The position numbers were made by a program, and so were the translations under genes. Below the pieces are notes generated by a model. That model was not told the DNA's origin and ran no database searches. It worked only from the letters and a program-made list of their open reading frames with translations. Shown here one piece after another: positions 7,748 to 14,127 of a DNA stretch of 36,403 nt. Each line of letters opens with the position of its first letter. Positions within the stretch are counted from its first letter, which is position 1. Source of the DNA: Bradyrhizobium neotropicale. Lineage in GTDB: Bacteria > Pseudomonadota > Alphaproteobacteria > Rhizobiales > Xanthobacteraceae. The stretch spans positions 1 to 36,403 of the forward strand of contig NZ_LSEF01000107.1 of the NCBI RefSeq assembly GCF_001641695.1, in the 5' to 3' direction.

Positions 7748-8377
7748 TCACGGCTTCGCCGGCTTGAAATCGGGTCCCTCGAAACGCAGGCCGGTTGCGC
7801 CGCGGACCACGCTGTGATGCGCAGCGTGGATCAGGCGCGCCTCGCCGTGCTGCGCCAGCCGTGTCCGTGCATCGAGCAGCGCGTGGAGGCGCGCGAGGGC
7901 GAGCGCCTTGTTTCGGTGCTGCGAGCGTCCGTCGCGTGCGGTGGCGGCAAGGCCGGTCGGCACGTGCACGGCGCGCACGGCACTTTCGGTCTTGTTTTGA
8001 TGCTGGCCGCCGGGCCCTCCGGCGCGGAAGCTATCGAAGCGGATATCGGTGGCCGCGTGTGTCGCGGCGACCTCGCCCGCCGGAAGCTCGAATACGCCGA
8101 TGAACCAGTTCTTCCTCGTGTGGCGTGGCCGCAAGGGACTCTTGCTGACCCACTGCACCGATCCCGATGTCCACCGCCGCGCGAGATCGCGCGCCGCATC
8201 GCCGTCGAGGACCGCGATGGCCGATCCCGGGCCGTGGCCGTCGCTGTCGTGCTCCTGCGCGATCGCACAGGAGCACGCGGCAGCATCCGCCTCGGCAGTC
8301 AGTCGTCGCAGCGCGTTGGCAAGCGCGATGCGGCATTCCGCCGGCCCCTGTCCAGATGTGAAGAGCAAACGGATCAT
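7748..8377 (-). CDS. prfH: Peptide chain release factor H (ribosome rescue)
   Basis: A 209-aa class I release-factor homologue. The peptidyl-tRNA hydrolysis motif is intact: RAGGPGGQHQNKTESAVR, with GGQ at 123-125. Length fits PrfH: it lacks the long N-terminal helical domain and stop-codon recognition module of PrfA/PrfB. Published work on the E. coli homologues indicates PrfH releases peptides from ribosomes whose 16S decoding centre has been cut, working with RtcB2. The ATG overlaps the rtcB stop (ATGA), so the genes are translationally coupled. GGAGG lies 7-8 nt upstream. Confidence 0.93.
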   Translation of the reverse strand: MIRLLFTSGQGPAECRIALANALRRLTAEADAAACSCAIAQEHDSDGHGPGSAIAVLDGDAARDLARRWTSGSVQWVSKSPLRPRHTRKNWFIGVFELPAGEVAATHAATDIRFDSFRAGGPGGQHQNKTESAVRAVHVPTGLAATARDGRSQHRNKALALARLHALLDARTRLAQHGEARLIHAAHHSVVRGATGLRFEGPDFKPAKP

Positions 8378-9513
8378 CGACGCTCCTCCCGCCGCCCGCG
8401 CTCGTCGGCGACCCTCTTGACCGTCACGAGCGGGCGGAACGAGGCGACGACGCGCGCGAGGCCAAACGCTTCGAGGTCGGCGATCACGCCTGCGATCGGC
8501 TTGTAGGCCTCCGGCGCTTCCTCGACGAGCAGCGCACGATCCTCGCAGATCACCCTGCCGCCGAATGGATTGCGCATCAGCCTCTCGCGGTCGGACTTCG
8601 TCGCACCGACGCGCCCGGCCATCGAGGCGCGGTCGTATTTGCGCCCTGCACCGTGCGCGATGGATGCCAAGGCCTCCAGCGGCGCGTCCGACAGCGGCTC
8701 GACGAGATAGGACAGCGCACCGCGCGATCCGGGAACGACGACGAGCCCCTGGTCGGATGGCGCGGCGCCCTTCCGGTGCAGCACGCCGTCCGCGCGATGC
8801 TCGACGCAATTGTGCGAGCACTGACAGACGAAGTCGGCGTCGCAGCGCAGCGCCTGCGCGGCCCGCGCGGCGATCAGCAGCCGGTTGGCGGTGGCCCAGC
8901 GAACCGCGTGATCGTGGGCGTGCAAATAGGCGCGCCCAGGCTCGCTGTCGGGATCGATCGGGTGCAGGCCTTCTGTGATCTGGCTTTCGAGCAGGGCGTG
9001 GCCGAGGCCACGCGATCCCGAATGCGCCAGCACATGAGCGCGCGAGCGGTCGATACCGAATGAGGTATCGACGACGTCCTCGACCGCAAGCAATTCGCAG
9101 AAATGATTGCCGCCGCCGATCGTGCCGAGCGCAGAATCGAAGGCGGACGGTTCAAGTCCCGCCGCTTCGATCTCGCCCCTGATGTCGCCGTCAAAGGGAC
9201 GCTCGATGTCACGCAGACGTTCGGCGGCCTTGTCGATGCGCAGCTTGCGCACGGGGACGTCGAGCGCAAACAGCGCCATGCCGCAGCCCGCGTCGGAGCC
9301 GACAAAGGCCGGATGGATCCGGTCGGCGAGGATGGCGCAGCCGACCGGGCCGTACTTGCCGGGATGAAGATCCGGCATGCCGGCCACAGTGCGGATGCCG
9401 GGCATCGCTGCGACCTGCTCGAGCTGGTGCACGGCGGCGCCCTCGATCCAGGTCTTGGATGAGTAGAAAGTGTGGACCGGCGCGCGGCCGTCCACGATGG
9501 GAGGATTGCCCAT
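8374..9513 (-). CDS. rtcB: RtcB2-type RNA ligase coupled to release factor H
   Basis: A 379-aa 3'-phosphate RNA ligase of the release-factor-H-coupled type (TIGR03073-like), shorter than canonical RtcB. Metal and active-site residues are in order: D74 and C77 (GSDAGCGM), H137 (GGGNHF), H164 (LAHSGSRG), H234 (QCSHNC), and the GMP-accepting H287 in AHGAGRKYD. Canonical RtcB joins 2',3'-cyclic or 3'-phosphate ends to 5'-OH ends using GTP and Mn. The RtcB2 branch is reported to reseal cleaved 16S rRNA. It is the first gene of the operon and overlaps prfH by 4 bp. The ribosome site is poor, only GGA 8 nt upstream. Confidence 0.94.
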   Translation of the reverse strand: MGNPPIVDGRAPVHTFYSSKTWIEGAAVHQLEQVAAMPGIRTVAGMPDLHPGKYGPVGCAILADRIHPAFVGSDAGCGMALFALDVPVRKLRIDKAAERLRDIERPFDGDIRGEIEAAGLEPSAFDSALGTIGGGNHFCELLAVEDVVDTSFGIDRSRAHVLAHSGSRGLGHALLESQITEGLHPIDPDSEPGRAYLHAHDHAVRWATANRLLIAARAAQALRCDADFVCQCSHNCVEHRADGVLHRKGAAPSDQGLVVVPGSRGALSYLVEPLSDAPLEALASIAHGAGRKYDRASMAGRVGATKSDRERLMRNPFGGRVICEDRALLVEEAPEAYKPIAGVIADLEAFGLARVVASFRPLVTVKRVADERGRREERR

Positions 9514-9544
9514 GTCAAAAATCCAGGAGAAAGGCAGGGAGAAA

Positions 9545-9564
9545 TACGCGCTCAGGCGCGCGTA
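9545..9564 (-). terminator. Terminator-like hairpin in the rtcB leader
   Basis: A perfect 7-bp stem, TACGCGC/GCGCGTA, with a 6-nt loop, is followed on the minus strand by TTTCTCCC. It ends 31 nt before the rtcB ATG. The U-tract is short, so it could be a weak intrinsic terminator (attenuator) or only a structural element. Confidence 0.5.
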
Positions 9565-9579
9565 GGCTGTGGCCCGGTT

Positions 9580-9596
9580 CCTCGCCTCACGCGAGG
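9580..9596 (-). promoter_or_regulatory. Middle hairpin of the rtcB leader
   Basis: A perfect 6-bp stem (CCTCGC/GCGAGG) with a 5-nt loop lies between the leader ORF and the terminator-like hairpin. It could act as a spacer or as part of an alternative fold. Confidence 0.5.
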
Positions 9597-9599
9597 TCT

Positions 9600-9644
9600 C
9601 TAGGCCTGGCGGCTCCAGGTGGAGCAGCGAGCGATGCTCGTCAT
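9600..9644 (-). CDS. Candidate 14-aa leader peptide upstream of rtcB2-prfH
   Basis: The ORF reads MTSIARCSTWSRQA and then TAG. It has a good Shine-Dalgarno, AGGAGA, 6 nt before its ATG, better than that of rtcB itself. It sits about 40 nt downstream of a promoter-like sequence and ends before two further hairpins, with the rtcB start about 86 nt beyond its stop. The layout is that of a transcription-attenuation leader. The peptide has no obvious run of one regulatory amino acid; it holds single Cys and Trp codons and two Arg codons. No homologue is recognised. Confidence 0.45.
   Translation of the reverse strand: MTSIARCSTWSRQA
9605..9625 (-). promoter_or_regulatory. Two mutually exclusive hairpins in the rtcB leader
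   Basis: Read on the minus strand, GCTCC-ACCT-GGAGC (9612-9625) and CCTGG-AGCCG-CCAGG (9605-9619) each form a perfect 5-bp stem. They share bases and cannot form together. Both lie inside the last half of the 14-codon leader ORF, so ribosome position would decide which can form. Confidence 0.5.
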
Positions 9645-9691
9645 CGTCTGTCTCCTGTTCAAGCGGAGCGGAATGCTCGACGCGGAGCGGC

Positions 9692-9720
9692 TATAGATCA
9701 CATCCGGCGTGGATTGGCAA
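9692..9720 (-). promoter_or_regulatory. Promoter-like sequence for rtcB2-prfH
   Basis: On the minus strand TTGCCA (9715-9720) and TCTATA (9692-9697) are separated by exactly 17 bp, a good sigma-70-type spacing. Initiation about 7 nt downstream would give a leader of roughly 170 nt before rtcB. Confidence 0.5.
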
Positions 9721-9840
9721 TCCTGGGCTGTAGCCTTGATGCTGCTCGTGAAAGTCTCCGGGATGCACCATCGCTCTTGCCCGGCGGAATGCCGAGGAGC
9801 TAACCTCGCGTGCGTTTCCTGGCATGTTCGATGTGCGGTG

Positions 9841-10842
9841 ATGATCGGCCGTTGGACGAAGGGCAGTTGGGTCGCGATCGGCCTGTTCGCTGTGCCCGCA
9901 CCGGGCGTCGCGCGGGACGACCTCGACGTCGCGCCCGACAGCATTTCGCTGCAAGTGACGACCGATCCCTCCACGATCGAGTGCCGCAGGCTCGAGACGG
10001 TCAATCCGAGTTCGCTCGTCTTCCGGCCGCTGCGCCGGACCTTCAATGAGGACTTTGACGAGCATCCATTGTCCAGCGGACGCTGGGTGCCGCATTACGC
10101 TGGTGGCGCGGCCTGGCCGGAAGCGCGCTACTGGGGCGGCGACGGCTCCGATTTCAAGCGCAAGACCAGCGCCAATGGCGAGCAGCAGATCTATGTCGAT
10201 CCACGTTACGCCGGCCGCGCGACCACGCCGCTCGGGCTCGATCCCTTCAAGGTGAAGGACGGCGTGCTCTCGATCGTCGCAAGCCGCACTCCGCCGGAGC
10301 TGAAATCCGTGCTGTTCAACAACGACTACATCTCGGGGATCCTGACCACACAGGGCACGTTCTCGCAGAAGCACGGCTATTTCGAGATCCGCGCCAAACT
10401 CCCGATCGGTCACGCGGTATGGCCGGCGTTCTGGATGCTGGCGGATGACGGCGGCTGGCCGCCCGAGGTCGATGTGCTCGAAGGCCGCGGCGAGCGGTCG
10501 GGCGACATGGTGATGACGACGCACTGGCGAATTCCGGCAACCGGCAAGATCCAGTCCTGCGGCTTCGACTTCGGCGTCGCGGATGCTTCCAACACATTCC
10601 ACAATTACGGTGTGCTGTGGGAGGAGGATCGCCTGGTCTATTTCATCGACCGCAGGCCGGTCTCCGACATCAAGGTGCCGATCGGCTTCGACGATCCCAT
10701 GTACATGATCGTCAATCTCGCGATCGGATCGAAGTTCTTTCTCGGTGTCGGTCCGGTCGATGCGGAATCGCCCTCGACCGTCGCATTCGAGATCGACCGG
10801 ATTTCCGCCTATCAGATCGACATGGAGCAGGCGCGGAGATGA
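9841..10842 (+). CDS. Secreted glycoside hydrolase family 16 protein
   Basis: A 333-aa GH16 enzyme. Residues 1-24 look like a Sec signal peptide (MIGRWTKGSWVAIGLFAVPA, then PGVA). The catalytic signature ExDxxE is intact at PPEVDVLEGRGE: nucleophile E209, D211 and acid/base E214. Upstream are the typical strands FEIRAKLPIGHAVWPAFWML. GH16 enzymes cut beta-1,3, beta-1,3/1,4 or galactan chains by a retaining mechanism. The GH1 partner suggests a beta-glucan substrate, which is inference. The frame is open back to GTG at 9709, but the extension lacks signal-peptide form and would run into the rtcB promoter, so I prefer 9841. Confidence 0.87.
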   Translation: MIGRWTKGSWVAIGLFAVPAPGVARDDLDVAPDSISLQVTTDPSTIECRRLETVNPSSLVFRPLRRTFNEDFDEHPLSSGRWVPHYAGGAAWPEARYWGGDGSDFKRKTSANGEQQIYVDPRYAGRATTPLGLDPFKVKDGVLSIVASRTPPELKSVLFNNDYISGILTTQGTFSQKHGYFEIRAKLPIGHAVWPAFWMLADDGGWPPEVDVLEGRGERSGDMVMTTHWRIPATGKIQSCGFDFGVADASNTFHNYGVLWEEDRLVYFIDRRPVSDIKVPIGFDDPMYMIVNLAIGSKFFLGVGPVDAESPSTVAFEIDRISAYQIDMEQARR

Positions 10843-10844
10843 CG

Positions 10845-12296
10845 ATGTTCGCGAACCTCTCGCGCCGGTCTTTTGCAGGGCTTGCCGGCCTCGCCGCGCT
10901 CGGCATGACGACGCGCGCAAGCGCCGCCGAAAGCGATACCCACGCGCCGGCGCGCTTCCCGAAGGATTTCGTGTGGGGCACGGCCACCTCGTCCTACCAG
11001 ATCGAAGGCGCGGTCAATGAGGACGGCCGTGGCAAGTCGATCTGGGATGTCTTCAGCCACACGCCAGGCAAGATCGAGGACGGCACCACCGGCGATCGCG
11101 CCAACGAGCATTATCATCGCTACAAGGAGGACGTCGGGCTGATCAAGGCGCTCGGCGTCAAGGCCTATCGTTTCTCGATCGCATGGCCGCGGGTGTTTCC
11201 GGACGGCACGGGGCAGCCCAACCCCCAGGGACTCGATTTCTACAATCGCCTCGTCGACGAGCTGCTTGCCAACGGCATCGAGCCCTACGCCACGCTCTAT
11301 CACTGGGACCTGCCTCAGACGCTCCAGGATCGTGTCGGCGGCTGGCAGTCGAGCGACACTTCGAAGGCTTTTGCCGACTACGCCGCTTACGTCGCCGCAC
11401 GCCTGACCGATCGCGTGAAGACCATCTTCACCGTGAACGAGGTCGGGCGCTTCGTGAATTTCGGCTATGGCTGGGCCATCGATGCGCCCGGCCTCAAGCT
11501 GCCGACGGCGCAGCTCAATCAGGCCCGCCATCACGTCGCGCTGGCGCACGGGCTCGCCGTGCAGGCGATCCGCGCCTCGGGGCGCGCCGGCACCAAGGTG
11601 GGCGCGGCGGAAAACATTGCGGCCTGCGTGCCGGCAATCGCGACGGCGGAGAACATCCGCGCCGCCGAGATCGCGACGCGCGAGCTCAACGCCGGCTTTC
11701 TCGGCGTGGTGCTGGAGGGCAAGTACACCGACGGTTTCCTCGCCTATGCCGGCGCCGACGCGCCGAAATTCACCACTGATGAGCTGAAGATCATCGGCAC
11801 GCCGAACGATTTCGTCGGCCTCAACATCTATGCTCCGCAGTTCTACGTCACCGCCTCCGACCGCGCGCCGGGCTTTCACGTGCTGCCTTTTCCGACCTCG
11901 TTCCCGCGCATGAATTCGGAATGGCTGCGGATCGGCCCCGAGGTGATCTACTGGGCGCCGCGCATCGCTGCAAAAATCTGGAACATCGACACCATCTATA
12001 TCAGCGAGAACGGCGCCTCATCCGAGGACAAGCTCGCCGCTGACGGCCAGGTCTACGACCTCGACCGCATCATGTTCCTGCGCAACTACCTGACCCAGAT
12101 GCAGCGTGCGGTCGCCGAAGGCGTCCCGATCCGCGGCTATTTCCTGTGGAGCCTGATGGACAATTTCGAGTGGATTTTTGGCTACGGGAAGCGCTTCGGC
12201 CTCTACCGCGTCGACTTTGAGACCCAGGCGAGGGTACCGAAACTGAGCGCAGCGTTCTACCGCGACGTGGTGGCGCGCAATGCGATTGGGGTGTGA
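10845..12296 (+). CDS. Tat-exported GH1 beta-glucosidase
   Basis: A 483-aa family 1 glycoside hydrolase. The N-terminus carries a Tat-type signal (LSRRSFAGLAGLAALG, cleavage near ASA-A at about 27). The mature enzyme starts FPKDFVWGTATSSYQIEGA. The acid/base Glu is E199 in TVNEV, a variant of the usual TFNEP; the nucleophile is E388 in YISENG; SLMDNFEW is the substrate site. It should release glucose from short beta-glucosides in the periplasm, which fits finishing the work of the GH16 enzyme. An ATG at 10839 overlaps the GH16 stop, but GGAG sits 6 nt before the ATG at 10845, so I chose that one. Confidence 0.93.
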   Translation: MFANLSRRSFAGLAGLAALGMTTRASAAESDTHAPARFPKDFVWGTATSSYQIEGAVNEDGRGKSIWDVFSHTPGKIEDGTTGDRANEHYHRYKEDVGLIKALGVKAYRFSIAWPRVFPDGTGQPNPQGLDFYNRLVDELLANGIEPYATLYHWDLPQTLQDRVGGWQSSDTSKAFADYAAYVAARLTDRVKTIFTVNEVGRFVNFGYGWAIDAPGLKLPTAQLNQARHHVALAHGLAVQAIRASGRAGTKVGAAENIAACVPAIATAENIRAAEIATRELNAGFLGVVLEGKYTDGFLAYAGADAPKFTTDELKIIGTPNDFVGLNIYAPQFYVTASDRAPGFHVLPFPTSFPRMNSEWLRIGPEVIYWAPRIAAKIWNIDTIYISENGASSEDKLAADGQVYDLDRIMFLRNYLTQMQRAVAEGVPIRGYFLWSLMDNFEWIFGYGKRFGLYRVDFETQARVPKLSAAFYRDVVARNAIGV

Positions 12297-12311
12297 GGGC
12301 CAACGCCAGCC

Positions 12312-12869
12312 CTACGGATCCAGCTCCGTATCCCAGTAGAGATAGTCGAGCCAGCTGTCGTGCAGATAGTTCGGCGGGAAGAGGCGGCCGTTGCGGTGGA
12401 GCTGGTGCACGGTCGGCGCGAACGCGGTCTGGCGCGGAAACATCTTTGCCTGCGCCGGTGTCAGATTGCCTTTGCGCAGGTTACAGGGCGAGCAGGCCGC
12501 GACCACGTTCTCCCAGGTGGTCTGTCCGCCTTTGCTGCGCGGGATGATGTGATCGAAGGTGAGGTCTTCGGGCGAGCCGCAATATTGGCAGGCGAAACGA
12601 TCGCGCAGGAAGACGTTGAATCGGGTGAAGGCGGGGTGGGTGGTCGGCTTGACGAAGGATTTGAGCGAGACGACGCTCGGCAGTTGCATTTCCAGCGTGG
12701 GACTTCTAACCGCCTGATCGTAGTGCGCGACGATGTTGACGCGGTCGAGGAACACCGCCTTGATCGCGTCCTGCCAGGACCAGAGCGACAGCGGGTAATA
12801 ACTCAGCGGCCGGAAGTCCGCATTCAGCACCAACACCGGCCAACTGCCCTGCGAGACATGTGCGTTCAA
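12312..12869 (-). CDS. HNH endonuclease family protein
   Basis: A 185-aa HNH nuclease-fold protein. Two zinc-binding CxxC pairs (C94/C97 and C126/C129) flank the metal-binding core DHIIPRSKGGQTTWENVV, with D106, H107, N121 and N130 in place. The N-terminal half (PVLVLNADFRPLSYYPLSLW) is the conserved extension of this widespread stand-alone group, whose role is not settled. I chose TTG at 12869 because GGAG lies 6 nt upstream and homology starts there. It is convergent with the GH1 gene, 15 bp away. Nothing nearby suggests a restriction or toxin system. Confidence 0.87.
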   Translation of the reverse strand: MNAHVSQGSWPVLVLNADFRPLSYYPLSLWSWQDAIKAVFLDRVNIVAHYDQAVRSPTLEMQLPSVVSLKSFVKPTTHPAFTRFNVFLRDRFACQYCGSPEDLTFDHIIPRSKGGQTTWENVVAACSPCNLRKGNLTPAQAKMFPRQTAFAPTVHQLHRNGRLFPPNYLHDSWLDYLYWDTELDP

Positions 12870-12904
12870 GTAACGCTCCCGGCCTCCATATACGCTGCGA
12901 AGCA

Positions 12905-12927
12905 GCATGTATTGACATACTACATGC
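12905..12927. promoter_or_regulatory. Palindromic operator-like site over a TTGACA box
   Basis: GCATGTA (12905-12911) and TACATGC (12921-12927) form a perfect 7-bp inverted repeat with a 9-bp spacer, about 11 bp centre to centre per half-turn. It lies between the divergent HNH and Bug-receptor genes, and the spacer holds TTGACA (12912-12917), a -35 match for the plus strand. No clear -10 follows. It is a likely regulator-binding site for one or both genes. Confidence 0.4.
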
Positions 12928-13030
12928 AGCGTGACGGGATTGTGAAGCCCGCTGAGAGACTTATTCAGGCGCAAGCAATGCGGCCGCGGGGTGGCAAACG
13001 CTCAAAAACGCCGCGATTTGGGAAGGGTTC

Positions 13031-14008
13031 ATGCGTGGCTGGCTCGCCGTGCTGCTCGCGGCCGTGCTCGGTGTTGCGTCGATTCGGTGCGCAATAGCCG
13101 AGGATTATCCTGCGCGCCCCGTCACCATGATCGTGCCGTTCCCGGCGGGCGGTGCCACCGACACACTGGCGCGGTTCCTCGGTGAACGACTGCATGCCGT
13201 GCTGAAGCAGCCCATCGTCGTCGAGAATGTCGGCGGTGCGGCCGGCTCGCTTGGCGTCAGCCGTGCCGTCCGCGCCGCGGCCGACGGCTACACGCTGTCG
13301 ATTGGAACCTCGACCACGCACATGCTGACTGGCGGGCTCTATGCGCTGCCGTTCGATCTGTTGCGCGCTCTCGAACCGGTCATCCTGATCGGCGGCGAGC
13401 CGCTGCTGATCGTCGGCCGCAAGGATCTGCCCGCTGACGATCTCAAACAATTGATCGCGTGGCTGAAGGCCAATCCGGACAAGGCCTCTGTCGGCATCGC
13501 CGGTGTCGGCGCCACCGGTCATCTCGCCGGCATCTCGTTCCAGAAGGAAACCGGCACGAAATTCCAGTTCGTGCCCTATCGCGGCAACGGGCCGGCGATG
13601 CAGGGCCTCGTCGCCGGCCAGATCGATGCGATGATCGAGCCGGCCTCGAACTTCAAATCGCTCGTCGGCGCCGGCAGCATCCAGTCGTTCCCGGTCACGA
13701 GCAAGTCGCGCTCGCCGTCCTGGCCGACCGTTCCGACCGCGGATGAGGCCGGCTTGCCTGGCTTCTCGGCGTCGCTGTGGTACGGCCTGTGGGTACCGAA
13801 GGGAACTTCGAAAGACGTCGTCGCGAAGCTCAACGCGGCCATGGTGCAGATCCTGGCGAGCTCGCCGGTGAAGCAGCGCTTTGCCGAGCTCGGCATCCAG
13901 GTCTCGCCCCTGATGCAGCAATCTCCCGAAGCGCTGCGTGCCTACCAGAAGGAAGAGGCGGAGCGCTGGTGGCCGATCATCAAGGCGTCGGGGATCAAGG
14001 TGGAGTGA
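13031..14008 (+). CDS. Bug/TctC-family tripartite tricarboxylate receptor
   Basis: A 325-aa periplasmic solute-binding protein. Residues 1-23 are a Sec signal (cleavage AIA-ED). The mature start EDYPARPVTMIVPFPAGGATD and the loop VENVGGAAGSLG are hallmarks of Bug receptors, which bind carboxylates or small aromatic acids. No TctA or TctB membrane partner is nearby, so this is an orphan receptor, as is common in this family. It may serve a distant transporter or a sensor. It is divergent from the HNH gene and ends just before a large palindromic repeat. Confidence 0.92.
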   Translation: MRGWLAVLLAAVLGVASIRCAIAEDYPARPVTMIVPFPAGGATDTLARFLGERLHAVLKQPIVVENVGGAAGSLGVSRAVRAAADGYTLSIGTSTTHMLTGGLYALPFDLLRALEPVILIGGEPLLIVGRKDLPADDLKQLIAWLKANPDKASVGIAGVGATGHLAGISFQKETGTKFQFVPYRGNGPAMQGLVAGQIDAMIEPASNFKSLVGAGSIQSFPVTSKSRSPSWPTVPTADEAGLPGFSASLWYGLWVPKGTSKDVVAKLNAAMVQILASSPVKQRFAELGIQVSPLMQQSPEALRAYQKEEAERWWPIIKASGIKVE

Positions 14009-14017
14009 TTCCTGGCT

Positions 14018-14120
14018 GTCATTCCGGGGCGCGACGAAGTCGCGAACCCGGAATCCATCGCGCCGCGGATTTCGGGGGTGAATGGATTCCGGGTTCACGC
14101 TTCGCGTGCCCTGGAATGAC
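14018..14120. repeat. Palindromic repeat between convergent genes
   Basis: The outer arms start GTCATTCCGGGGCGCG and end CCCTGGAATGAC. Inner arms GAACCCGGAATCCAT and ATGGATTCCGGGTTC pair perfectly. The whole can fold into one long hairpin. It fills the gap between two convergent genes and could act as a two-way terminator. The element at 21304-21352 has the same outer arms. Confidence 0.8.
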
Positions 14121-14127
14121 GACTGGC

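Noticed and set aside
9535..9660. A tRNA or tRNA-like gene in the rtcB leader
   Set aside because: The three stems do not arrange as a cloverleaf: there is no 7-bp acceptor stem enclosing the others, no matching T-loop consensus and no CCA. A leader structure explains them better.
9459..9803. A 114-codon plus-strand ORF over the rtcB leader
   Set aside because: It is Arg-rich, lacks a ribosome site, and is antisense to the rtcB start and structured leader.
9709..9840. A GTG start giving a longer GH16 protein
   Set aside because: The added segment has several Cys and His residues, does not read as a signal peptide, and would overlap the rtcB promoter-like sequence. A normal signal peptide starts at 9841.
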